A stretch of DNA of 19,633 nt, taken from positions 1-19,633 of the forward strand of contig JAEYPI010000054.1 of NCBI GenBank assembly GCA_023410885.1, read 5' to 3'. Made by a program: the position numbers and the translations under genes. The notes beneath the pieces were generated by a model, which was not told the origin of the DNA, ran no database searches, and saw only the letters and a list, made by a program, of their open reading frames with translations. The DNA comes from Bacillota bacterium. Its GTDB lineage: Bacteria; Bacillota; Clostridia; DSM-8532. Shown one piece after another: positions 6,241 to 13,788 of the stretch (positions within the stretch are counted from its first letter, which is position 1; the number at the start of each line of letters is the position of its first letter).

Positions 6241-7392
6241 TCTTATTTTCTTTGCGAAATATTGAATATTCATGGATTCGGATGCCGCTTTAAAGGAAAG
6301 GCCGGTGAAGATATAACAGAAAGGCTTCAGGCTTGCTGCCACGATCATACCCACCAATGAAACAGCAAAAACAGCCACAAAGCCCCCGAAAAGGACAAGT
6401 AATGACTGAGCGGGTCCAAGCTTTATAAGGCGTGATATCAGATCAACCAGTAAATTGTGTACTAAGTAAATGCCGAATGAGGCGGCCGAAAGAACTTTGA
6501 CAATTCCGGACCATGGTTTGGAGAGGACACGTTCACTGTAAATTTCTTTTACGAGCAGGAAGATTGAAACGGAAAGAATCAAGGTGAATATCCTGGTATA
6601 GCTCTTGAAAATCTCGGAATACTGTTCAATTTGGCTGGTTTTCAGCCAGGTGCCCAACGAAATAATGAAGGTATCCAAAAGAATGATACCGACCAATCGC
6701 TTTTTTGAGTAATGCTTTTCATCTTTAAATAAATAGTAGCCCAAAATAAAGTACCCTAAATAACCATTCAGAAAATTGAGGTTATAGCTGGGGTTGATAA
6801 CAAAAAAGGATTGAATGGGGGCTGGTAAAAGTGAGGCCAGGGTGGGCAGTAGTGAAGCAAATACCACCCAGAGCAGCAGTAAATAGCGCGTCAAGTTCCG
6901 GGTTAGGGCATCCACCAATCTCTTTAGAAGCGGTGATAAAAGATATAGGGGTATCAAAGCATACATAAACCATAGATGGACGGTTGTAGGTTGGCTGGTA
7001 ATGTTCTTTAGCTTTGACAGGACATCCTTCCAGTTAACAGCTCCTGAAATGACATGGCTTAAAGCCGCATAATAGAAAACAGCCAAAAATGAAAAGACCA
7101 GAAAAGGAACAAGAGCTTTAGGCAGACGCTTTTTATAGGTATAGCCAAGTGAAAGGGTTTTATCACTGTCAAGAAGCATGGCCCCCGATATCATGAAAAA
7201 CAAAGGAACACTTGAGCTCATGATGGTAGTTAACACATTGGCAATGTGCCAGATGGGTGACCCCAAATTACCCCTAAGACTTCCGGCAGCTGTATGTAAA
7301 AAGACTACAGAAATCATGGATAATACGCGCAGAACATCAATGTACTCAATATGTCGATTTTTATCAAAGGTGGCTGATTTAAGCTGCTCCAT
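6223..7392 (-). CDS. Acyltransferase 3 family membrane protein (O-acetyltransferase-like)
   Basis: A 389-residue integral membrane protein with about ten hydrophobic helices. The N-terminal RHIEYIDVLRVLSMISVVFL followed by H33 is the hallmark of the acyltransferase-3 family (WecH, OafA), with Arg22 and His33 as the conserved functional residues; HLWFMYALIPLYLLSPLL is the second conserved segment. Members move acetyl or other acyl groups from inside onto sugars of surface polysaccharides or peptidoglycan; the acceptor here is unknown. The ATG at 7392 has AAGGAAA upstream and a promoter ahead of it. It is a single-gene unit converging on the siderophore operon. A role in modifying the surface glycan made by the operon at 10961-16915 is possible but rests only on proximity. 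Confidence 0.88.
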   Translation of the reverse strand: MEQLKSATFDKNRHIEYIDVLRVLSMISVVFLHTAAGSLRGNLGSPIWHIANVLTTIMSSSVPLFFMISGAMLLDSDKTLSLGYTYKKRLPKALVPFLVFSFLAVFYYAALSHVISGAVNWKDVLSKLKNITSQPTTVHLWFMYALIPLYLLSPLLKRLVDALTRNLTRYLLLLWVVFASLLPTLASLLPAPIQSFFVINPSYNLNFLNGYLGYFILGYYLFKDEKHYSKKRLVGIILLDTFIISLGTWLKTSQIEQYSEIFKSYTRIFTLILSVSIFLLVKEIYSERVLSKPWSGIVKVLSAASFGIYLVHNLLVDLISRLIKLGPAQSLLVLFGGFVAVFAVSLVGMIVAASLKPFCYIFTGLSFKAASESMNIQYFAKKIRNKKEA

Positions 7393-7425
7393 TTATGAGT
7401 TTCCTTTCAAGATTGGGTTATGTCC

Positions 7426-7454
7426 ATTATAGCGTATTTCTTCACTTTTTTCAC
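7426..7454 (-). promoter_or_regulatory. Promoter of the acyltransferase gene
   Basis: On the minus strand a perfect -10 TATAAT (7426-7431) is preceded after 17 bases by GTGAAA (7449-7454), a 4/6 match to the -35 consensus. The start codon is about 35 bases downstream. Confidence 0.6.
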
Positions 7455-7603
7455 ACCAGAGTCTGCCAATAGCATTTAATCTGTATAAATATTGATAATT
7501 CCAAGGGCCTTCTCACTGCCAAAAACCATGTATGCATATTGGAGTTAACTGTTGGAGCCATTTCTTGTCAAGAGCTTTACTGCTTTTAAGGAGACTCTGT
7601 TTA

Positions 7604-7612
7604 TGGTATGAT
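7604..7612 (+). promoter_or_regulatory. Extended -10 promoter of the YibE/F gene
   Basis: TGG-TATGAT (7604-7612) is an extended -10 element. The matching -35 position (7584-7589, TTTTAA) is poor, as is common for extended -10 promoters. It lies about 50 bases before the chosen ATG at 7665. Confidence 0.5.
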
Positions 7613-7664
7613 GTAAAAAAACGAGCTATTGAAGAATAACTATCTCTTTTTGGAAAGGAATAGC

Positions 7665-8840
7665 ATGTCAAGGTTTCAATTTTTACATAAAAGAAGATTC
7701 CTCATTTTCTTTATCTTAGTTTGTATAATGCTCCTGGATACAACCTCTTTTTGTGTGGAAGACACTCAAACCGTATCTTCTGCTGCCAATGTCAGGGGAA
7801 AGGTTACTGAGGTTTTGTCTGTCATGGATGAACAGATCGAGTATTCCGGCGGGAGCCTGGATAATGACATTCAAATGCTGAAGGTGAGAATAACCACCAA
7901 AGGTCCGTTTAAAGATAAGATCGTTGAGGCTGAATATGCCCTGAGCCTAAGTTTTTCTGAAAAACAGAACAATACCCTTTTAAAACCTGGCGATGAAGTC
8001 CTTTTGACTTTGGAGTTTGATGGGGAGGAGAATATCACCCAAGCCTATATCTACAATGTGGCACGGGATAAATACCTTTTGCTCCTGGTCCTTCTCTTTG
8101 CCGGTATCCTTTTATTTGTTGGGGGAATGAAGGGGCTTAGAACCTTAATTACCTTGGTCTTGACCGTCTTTGCCATTATATATATTCTGCTTCCATTGAT
8201 TTTGAAAGGGTTTGACCCGGTATTTGTATCGATTTGGGTATGTACGGCCATAACCTGTGTGACCTTGCTTCTTGTAAGTGGCATCAACAAAAAAACATTA
8301 ACAGCAATTATCGGAACTACGGGAGGGGTAATAGCAGCCGGCTTTATCTCGCAAATCATCGGTTTTTTTGCTAAACTCACAGGCCTTGGTGATGAGGAAT
8401 CTCAAATGCTACTCTATATCCCTCAAAATATTTCCTTTGATTTTAAGGGCCTTTTGTTTGCAGGCATCATTATCGGTGCCCTTGGTGCCGCCATGGACGT
8501 GGCGCTATCCCTATCCTCGGCCATGTTTGAAATAAAAGAAATCAATCCCAAGATTAAAAGAGGTGCCCTGATTCGCGCCGGGATGAATATTGGACGGGAT
8601 ATGATGGCAACAATGTCCAATACCTTAATCCTGGCCTATGTGGGAGGTTCTCTGCAGATGATGCTTTTATTGATGGCCCACCAGATTCCTTTTTCGGAAA
8701 TCATTAATCAGGATGCACTGGCCAGTGAGGTTGTACGCTCTTTGGCCGGAAGCATAGGGCTTATTCTGACCATCCCGGTAACGGCTTTGGCTGTGGGATT
8801 CTTGAGTGACAGCCGGGATAAAAATGAGCCTCATTATTAA
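7665..8840 (+). CDS. YibE/F-family membrane protein
   Basis: A 391-residue membrane protein matching the YibE/F-like family. An N-terminal signal-anchor helix (RRFLIFFILVCIMLLD) is followed by an outer beta-rich domain of about 110 residues (VRGKVTEVLSV to YIYNVARDKY) and then seven or eight helices, including LLLVLLFAGILLFVGGMKGL and the conserved GALGAAMDVALSLSSAMFEI and GMNIGRDMMATMSNTLILAY segments. The family function is not established; a transport role is usually supposed. An in-frame TTG at 7629 would add 12 residues but has no ribosome site, whereas GGAAAGG (7652-7658) precedes the ATG at 7665, so I use that. It is a single-gene unit ended by a two-way terminator. Confidence 0.87.
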   Translation: MSRFQFLHKRRFLIFFILVCIMLLDTTSFCVEDTQTVSSAANVRGKVTEVLSVMDEQIEYSGGSLDNDIQMLKVRITTKGPFKDKIVEAEYALSLSFSEKQNNTLLKPGDEVLLTLEFDGEENITQAYIYNVARDKYLLLLVLLFAGILLFVGGMKGLRTLITLVLTVFAIIYILLPLILKGFDPVFVSIWVCTAITCVTLLLVSGINKKTLTAIIGTTGGVIAAGFISQIIGFFAKLTGLGDEESQMLLYIPQNISFDFKGLLFAGIIIGALGAAMDVALSLSSAMFEIKEINPKIKRGALIRAGMNIGRDMMATMSNTLILAYVGGSLQMMLLLMAHQIPFSEIINQDALASEVVRSLAGSIGLILTIPVTALAVGFLSDSRDKNEPHY

Positions 8841-8904
8841 TTGAGCTAAAATCAGCCTCATCCACTGCTCATCATTGCTTCGGAGAATGTGCTTTTGTCC
8901 ATAG

Positions 8905-8938
8905 AAAAAGAGGGGAATGAAGTGCACCCCCTCTTTTT
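8905..8938. terminator. Bidirectional terminator between YibE/F and rubrerythrin genes
   Basis: AAAAAGAGGGG (8905-8915) pairs perfectly with CCCCTCTTTTT (8928-8938) around a 12-base loop. Read on either strand, the stem ends in T residues, so it can serve both convergent genes. Confidence 0.9.
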
Positions 8939-8951
8939 GCATTGTCTTATA

Positions 8952-9545
8952 TTAATAATTTTCAATATGTACTTCGAAGTAGGATTGGGGATGGACGCAT
9001 GCGGGGCACTTCTCAGGAGCGCTGGCACCTTCGTGGATATAACCGCAATTGCCGCATTTCCACTGAAGCTTCTCGTCCTTTTTAAAGACCTTTCCTTGCT
9101 CGATATTATTGGCAAGCTTGAGATAGCGATCTTCATGCTTCTTTTCGACGGCTGCAATCATTTTGTAAGCAACTGCAATCTCGGGGAAGCCTTCTTCTTC
9201 AGCTACCTTTGCGAATTCAGGATATAAATCGGTCCATTCCTCATTTTCACCGCTTGCTGCCGCCTTGAGGTTATCGAGGGTTGTGCCCTGAGCAACAGGA
9301 TAAGCGGCCTGGATTTCGATCATTGTGGGCAGTTCACCTGCAAGACCTTCCAGTAAGAACTTATAGAACCTCTTACCATGCTCTTTTTCATTGTCTGCAG
9401 TTTCGATAAAAAGATTTTTGATTTGCTTAAAACCCTCTTTGTCAGCAACTGAGGCATAAAATGTATAGCGATTACGGGCCTGTGATTCGCCAGCAAAAGA
9501 TTTAAGAAGGTTTTCTGCTGTTTTTGTTCCTTTTAATGACTTCAT
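8952..9545 (-). CDS. rbr: Rubrerythrin
   Basis: A 197-residue cytoplasmic non-haem iron protein that reduces hydrogen peroxide in anaerobes. The N-terminal ferritin-like four-helix domain supplies the di-iron ligands (E20 in AGESQARNRY, E53 and H56 in NEKEH, and the later pair in VEKKHEDRY, about E134 and H137). The C-terminal rubredoxin-like domain carries one iron on C164, C167, C180 and C183 (CGNCGY and CPAC). The ATG at 9545 has a GGAGGT site (9551-9556) and the standard MKSLKGTKTAENL start; an upstream in-frame extension to 9608 runs through the promoter and is not used. Length and order of domains are normal. It implies an anaerobic or microaerophilic host. Confidence 0.97.
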   Translation of the reverse strand: MKSLKGTKTAENLLKSFAGESQARNRYTFYASVADKEGFKQIKNLFIETADNEKEHGKRFYKFLLEGLAGELPTMIEIQAAYPVAQGTTLDNLKAAASGENEEWTDLYPEFAKVAEEEGFPEIAVAYKMIAAVEKKHEDRYLKLANNIEQGKVFKKDEKLQWKCGNCGYIHEGASAPEKCPACVHPQSYFEVHIENY

Positions 9546-9575
9546 AATGAACCTCCGATTTCTTGAATTTACTTC

Positions 9576-9604
9576 ATTATAGCAAATAGCGGCTGTTAAA
9601 ACAA
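9576..9604 (-). promoter_or_regulatory. Promoter of the rubrerythrin gene
   Basis: On the minus strand, TTGTTT (9599-9604) and TATAAT (9576-9581) are 17 bases apart, and TGC before the -10 gives an extended element. The start codon lies about 30 bases further on. I see no clear PerR-type palindrome over it. Confidence 0.7.
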
Positions 9605-9681
9605 CCATTCAAGACCTGCCAAAGCAGTCATAAGTAAGCAGTTCCATAAGGGAGGGCATCCATTAATACTGCCTTAAAGCT

Positions 9682-9709
9682 TTGACGACAGATGGTTTTG
9701 TGGTAAAAT
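9682..9709 (+). promoter_or_regulatory. Promoter of the geranylgeranyl-reductase-like gene
   Basis: TTGACG (9682-9687) and TAAAAT (9704-9709) are 16 bases apart, and TGG directly before the -10 box makes it extended. It diverges from the rubrerythrin promoter and drives one gene. Confidence 0.68.
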
Positions 9710-9746
9710 GGAACAGACTTAGAATCACGAGAAGGAGGTCGCAAAA

Positions 9747-10817
9747 ATGCCCTATGACATTACTATTGTGGGAGCGGGTCCGGCGGGTTCTACCCTTGCC
9801 CGTCTACTTGATAAGCGATATAAAGTTCTGCTTTTAGATAGAAGAGATTTAATTGACGGAGAAAATGAAAAGAGGATGAAATGCTGTGGGGGTCTTCTCG
9901 CTCCCGATGCTCAGCAAATGCTTGGAAAAATGGGCCTTGCTGTACCGACGGATGTTCTTGTGGATCCTCAGCTCTTTTTAGTGAGAACCATTGATTTCGA
10001 TAATTTTCAGGAGCGCTTCTATCAGCGTTTCTATTTTAATATGGACAGGAAACGTTTTGACGAATGGTTGGTATCCCTAATACCGGAGAATGTGGCGATG
10101 GCGATGGGATGTCGGTTTAATTCCCTAAGTGAAAACAAGGAAGGCTATGATATCGCCTTCATGTACAATAATAAAATTTATACTGAGAAGACCAAAGTCA
10201 TAGTCGGGGCCGATGGTGCTTGGTCAAGTGTTCGTAAGCAGCTCTTCGGCGAGAAAGACACACTTAAAAAGTATATTACGATTCAGGAATGGTTTGAAAC
10301 AGATGAAGCGGTTCCTTACTATGGTGCCATATTTGATAGTGAAATAACAGATTTTTATTCCTGGACCATTTCAAAAAACGGGCAACTCATTATTGGGTCG
10401 GCTCTTGCACCTGAAAAAGATGCCCAGCAGAAGTTTGAGTCCTTAAAGAATAATCTCAGGGAATACGGATTCAGTTTTAATAAACGCGTCAGGAGGGAAG
10501 GTGCTTATCTCCTGCGTCCACGCAAGGGAGATATTCTAACAGGCAATGACCATGCGGCCCTAGTCGGTGAAGCGGGCGGCTTTATCAGCCCCAGCTCTGC
10601 AGAAGGTATCAGCTATGCACTCAGGAGTGCCCATGCCTTGGCTTTAAGCCTCAATGAGGGTGTTGAGGACTTCCAAAAGCGCTACAGAAAAAGTATAGTA
10701 AACCTTAGAAGCAATATTGCACTTAAGCAGTTAAAAAGTCCTGCCATGTATAATAAAACCCTTAGGGGTCTTGTCATGAAAAGCGGGCTGTTAAGCAGCA
10801 AGGTATTATTTGAATAA
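9747..10817 (+). CDS. Geranylgeranyl-reductase-like FAD-dependent oxidoreductase
   Basis: A 356-residue flavoprotein. It opens with the dinucleotide-binding motif GAGPAG (residues 9-14) and the acidic end of the second strand (LLLDRR). KCCGGLLAPDAQ (C46, C47) resembles the cysteine-glycine segment near the flavin in geranylgeranyl reductases, VGADGAWSSVRK is the DG motif and ALVGEAGGFISPSSAEGISYAL is the second FAD motif with the family's typical wording. Characterised relatives saturate double bonds in isoprenoid chains of lipids or chlorophyll; many clostridial members are uncharacterised. A perfect AAGGAGGT site (9732-9739) precedes the ATG. It is transcribed alone from its own promoter. 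A role in reducing polyprenyl or quinone side chains is an inference; a general FAD-dependent monooxygenase is the alternative. Confidence 0.82.
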   Translation: MPYDITIVGAGPAGSTLARLLDKRYKVLLLDRRDLIDGENEKRMKCCGGLLAPDAQQMLGKMGLAVPTDVLVDPQLFLVRTIDFDNFQERFYQRFYFNMDRKRFDEWLVSLIPENVAMAMGCRFNSLSENKEGYDIAFMYNNKIYTEKTKVIVGADGAWSSVRKQLFGEKDTLKKYITIQEWFETDEAVPYYGAIFDSEITDFYSWTISKNGQLIIGSALAPEKDAQQKFESLKNNLREYGFSFNKRVRREGAYLLRPRKGDILTGNDHAALVGEAGGFISPSSAEGISYALRSAHALALSLNEGVEDFQKRYRKSIVNLRSNIALKQLKSPAMYNKTLRGLVMKSGLLSSKVLFE

Positions 10818-10849
10818 AAGGCCAATGGCATTTATGTAGGGATAATAAC

Positions 10850-10898
10850 TCACCTTAAACTCTGGGTATGAGCAAAATCTGCCCGGAGCTTAAGGTGA
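10850..10898. repeat. Long imperfect inverted repeat between convergent genes
   Basis: Bases 10850-10866 pair with 10882-10898 over 17 positions with one A-C mismatch and one G-T wobble; the loop is 15 bases. No T run follows on either strand, so it is not a standard terminator, although its place between two convergent genes suggests a transcript-end role on either strand. Confidence 0.55.
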
Positions 10899-10960
10899 AT
10901 GAAATCAAGCCTTATGAGGACTGCGAAAATATAGAGTCGCTTTAGGGTTTGAGCAGCCTA

Positions 10961-11926
10961 CTATATTTTAAAACGAGGGCTCTCGCGTCCGTCCATGTTC
11001 TTAAGCTCACTGATAATGTAAAGGGGCCGTCCTTTGGCTTCATCATAAATTCGTCCGATGTATTCGCCGATGATGCCCAGCATGAGTAGAATAATACCAT
11101 TAAAAAACAAACTGACCGCTATCAAGGAAGCCCATCCTGATTGGGCTGAGTGAGGGAAGAACAGCTTTTGAAGCAGAACCGCAATGAGGTATATAAAGCT
11201 TATTCCAGAGATCAGTATACCGATATAGGATGCAAATTTCAAGGGCTTATAGGAGAAGGACATGATACCGTCCATGGCCAGCTTTATCATCTTCTTAAGG
11301 GGGTATTTTGTCTCACCTGCAAAGCGCTCACTTCGCTCAAATTCAATAGCTGTTTGCTTAAACCCAACCCAGCTCATTAGTCCTCGTACATAACGACTTC
11401 TTTCGGGGAGTTGTTTTAAAGCCTCACAAACCCTACGGTCAATAAGCCTGAAATCTCCGGTATCTACAGGGATATCCACGTCGGTAAGACTGTGGAGTAT
11501 TCTATAAAAGGCTTTCGCTGTAAATTTCTTGAAAAAGGTTTCCCCTTGACGGGTCTTTCTTTTTCCATAGACCACCTCATAGCCGCTGCGCCAAAGCTTG
11601 ACCATTTCGGGTATCAATTCCGGAGGATCTTGCAGGTCCCCATCGATGATGACCATGCATTCACCTGCGGCATAATCCATTCCGGCTGTGATGGCAATCT
11701 GGTGACCAAAATTCCGTGCAAAATCGATCAGCTTAATATGAAAATCGCTTTTACAGAGCTCCTGGAGCATGTCTCTTGTTTTATCCCGGCTCCCATCATT
11801 AATAAAAAGAATCTCATAGCTCTCACCAAATTTCTCCATGACCTGTGTGAGCCTGCGATAGGTCTCCGGTATCACAGCTTCCTCGTTATACATGGGAACA
11901 ATGATCGAACAAACGATGTTTTCCAT
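10961..11926 (-). CDS. GT2 polyprenyl-phosphate glycosyltransferase (GtrB/CsbB-like)
   Basis: A 321-residue enzyme that probably transfers a sugar from a nucleotide donor to undecaprenyl phosphate on the inner face of the membrane. The N-terminal GT-A domain has SIIVPMYNEE (residues 7-16), NDGS (43-46) and the metal-binding DGD at 95-97 followed by LQDPPE. Two C-terminal helices (about 230-255 and 266-290) anchor it, the layout of GtrB, CsbB and ArnC-type enzymes. AGGAGGG lies before the ATG at 11926. It is last in the five-gene minus-strand operon, 43 bases after the flavoenzyme gene. With GtrA it makes the usual pair of lipid-sugar synthase and flippase. The sugar is not known. Confidence 0.9.
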   Translation of the reverse strand: MENIVCSIIVPMYNEEAVIPETYRRLTQVMEKFGESYEILFINDGSRDKTRDMLQELCKSDFHIKLIDFARNFGHQIAITAGMDYAAGECMVIIDGDLQDPPELIPEMVKLWRSGYEVVYGKRKTRQGETFFKKFTAKAFYRILHSLTDVDIPVDTGDFRLIDRRVCEALKQLPERSRYVRGLMSWVGFKQTAIEFERSERFAGETKYPLKKMIKLAMDGIMSFSYKPLKFASYIGILISGISFIYLIAVLLQKLFFPHSAQSGWASLIAVSLFFNGIILLMLGIIGEYIGRIYDEAKGRPLYIISELKNMDGRESPRFKI

Positions 11927-11969
11927 ATGAACCCTCCTAATTAGTAGTTTTGTCCCGGCTATTTAAAAA

Positions 11970-13283
11970 TTATGTTCGTTGATTATGTATTTCTTGTCCC
12001 GCTTGATTGGCCAAGCGTACGGCATAATTAAGCCCCCTGTCCTCGGGGTAAATCTGGGGCATTGAAGCTAAATAAAGTCCCTTTAATGGCGTTTTTATGT
12101 CAGGAATTCGCTCACCATAACCCAACGTCACTACAGGCTGGGCGTACCTTGCCCGGCTTAAAGTTGCTTTTTTAATACTTTCAGGCTTGAATCCGGGAAA
12201 GACCTTATGTAAGCCCATGGTAAAGGTTTGAGTGATTTCCTCATCTGATGCACTGTAGAGAGGATCGGATACATCAAGATATCGGGACAGGTAGACAATG
12301 GATGAACCATAACCCCGAGCTCCTACCAAATTAGTATGCTCAATGATGAGAACAAAGGGGAGACCTTCCTGGGAGATGGTAATCCAATAGTATGGTGATA
12401 GGCTTTCTTTAAGCTCCAGGGTCAGGCACAAATTGGCCTTGAATTTGATAGCTTCAAGGGATTTGCTGTAATGGGGGGGAAGACCGGGACATACCTGGGC
12501 AAGTAGCTCGGGTGATGCAGTAAAAAGCACCTTGTCAAAGGGACCGTAGTTTTTGTCTGTCACAATTTCCCATAGACCTTGCTGATTTTGATTAATTTCC
12601 TTTACCGGGCTTTGAAGATGAACTGAACTGCCATTTTGCTGTATGCTCTTGACCAAACCCTCCAGCAGGGTAATGAAACCGCCCTCCATGTAGCCCAGCT
12701 GTTCTTTACTGATATTCTTGCCCCTGGAAGAGCCCCTGAGCTTGAATTTGTTCCATATCCAGGTTCCGGAGACACTATCCGCATCCACATCAAACTTGGA
12801 TTTTAACAGAGGTCCCCAAACCTTGTCATAGGCATCCTGGCCTGAGCGTTTGACGATCCATTCCTTTGCTGTGATATTTTCAAAGGGCTTATAGTCCTTG
12901 ATAAATTTGGAGGTTAAAACAAGAAGCCCCATACGTATTCTGGAAAAAAAGTGAAGAGGTTTAAAACGCAGGAGATCCAGTGGGGATGTAAAGGGGAAAA
13001 TAGTATCCTCCAAGTAAATAGCATTTTTGGGCTCATACCATTCTATTTTATCTGATATGCCCAGCTCGTCTACCAGCGACAAAAGCTCCGAGTCGCTTAC
13101 AAAGATGTGATGGTAAAAGCGGTCAAGGGATTCTGAGCCCGCAGGGAAAGCTGAGGCCAGACCACCTATTTTTCCGCTTTCTTCAAACAGGGTAATGTCA
13201 TGCCCTTTCTGTGAAAGCCTGTACGCTGCTGTCAGACCTGTAAGTCCCGCTCCTATGATTGCGATTTTCAAAAATTCTTTCAT
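11970..13283 (-). CDS. HemY/amine-oxidase-like NAD(P)/FAD-dependent oxidoreductase in a glycosylation operon
   Basis: A flavoenzyme of about 437 residues. KIAIIGAGLTGLTAAYRLSQ is the GxGxxG FAD-binding start, followed by LFEESGKIGGLA. The C-terminal stretch GLYLASMPQIYPEDRGLNYA closes the FAD site as in protoporphyrinogen oxidase, phytoene desaturase and related UDP-galactopyranose-mutase-like proteins. No haem pathway genes are near; it is embedded between gtrA and the GT2 gene, so action on a sugar or lipid-linked sugar is more likely than haem synthesis. Start choice is uncertain: the ATG at 13283 has GGGAAGG directly against it, a TTG at 13292 adds three residues, and a TTG at 13271 would give the common start M-KIAIIGAG. 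I use 13283. Confidence 0.8.
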   Translation of the reverse strand: MKEFLKIAIIGAGLTGLTAAYRLSQKGHDITLFEESGKIGGLASAFPAGSESLDRFYHHIFVSDSELLSLVDELGISDKIEWYEPKNAIYLEDTIFPFTSPLDLLRFKPLHFFSRIRMGLLVLTSKFIKDYKPFENITAKEWIVKRSGQDAYDKVWGPLLKSKFDVDADSVSGTWIWNKFKLRGSSRGKNISKEQLGYMEGGFITLLEGLVKSIQQNGSSVHLQSPVKEINQNQQGLWEIVTDKNYGPFDKVLFTASPELLAQVCPGLPPHYSKSLEAIKFKANLCLTLELKESLSPYYWITISQEGLPFVLIIEHTNLVGARGYGSSIVYLSRYLDVSDPLYSASDEEITQTFTMGLHKVFPGFKPESIKKATLSRARYAQPVVTLGYGERIPDIKTPLKGLYLASMPQIYPEDRGLNYAVRLANQAGQEIHNQRT

Positions 13284-13310
13284 CCTTCCCAATATGAAAA
13301 ATCCCGAAGG

Positions 13311-13769
13311 TTATTTATAAATCACCTTTTTATAAAGCACAAAGTTCCATGAAATAATGAAAAACATAATGAGGATCTTGGGCAGATAAAGGACCGGCCA
13401 GGACCCTTCGCCGCTTATGAGTACCAAAAGATAGCGAATGCCTGAGAACAGTAAAATATTGCCTACCACCAAATTGAAGATAAACAATAGGCCATAAAGG
13501 AAAAGCTGGCGTTTAAAGTTGGTTCTGGATTTAAAGGAGAAGAACTTGTTCAAAAGAAAGTTTATCCAGAAGATGATGGTATACACTATGACATTGACTA
13601 GAAGCTCGCTTAAGGTCAGAGCGTTCCTGAGCAGTATAAAAAGGCCGTATTCAATGGAAAAGGAGAAAATCCCCACAAATAAATAGCGAACAAACTGACC
13701 AAAGGTTTCAGGGGTCAGAATTTTGTTGAGTATAGGGATTTTTTGAAGGAGCTGCAATAATTTAGTCAT
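13311..13769 (-). CDS. GtrA-family membrane protein (lipid-linked sugar flippase component)
   Basis: A 152-residue protein with four hydrophobic helices, the normal GtrA size and layout. It begins helix 1 with FGQFVRYLFVGIFSFSIEYG and has INFLLNKFFSFKS after helix 2, the conserved N-x-x-L-N-K-x-F-x-F pattern. GtrA proteins are thought to help move undecaprenyl-phosphate sugars across the membrane or to recruit the synthase; GtcA and Rv3789 are named relatives. GGAGG (13783-13787) is 13 bases before the ATG at 13769, a little far. It is third in the operon, 19 bases after the PMT-like gene. Confidence 0.9.
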   Translation of the reverse strand: MTKLLQLLQKIPILNKILTPETFGQFVRYLFVGIFSFSIEYGLFILLRNALTLSELLVNVIVYTIIFWINFLLNKFFSFKSRTNFKRQLFLYGLLFIFNLVVGNILLFSGIRYLLVLISGEGSWPVLYLPKILIMFFIISWNFVLYKKVIYK

Positions 13770-13788
13770 GTGTTAATTAAAACCTCCA

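Noticed and set aside
11150..11944. Plus-strand open frames within the GT2 gene
   Set aside because: They are shadows opposite a gene with full GT2 motifs and have no ribosome sites or domains.
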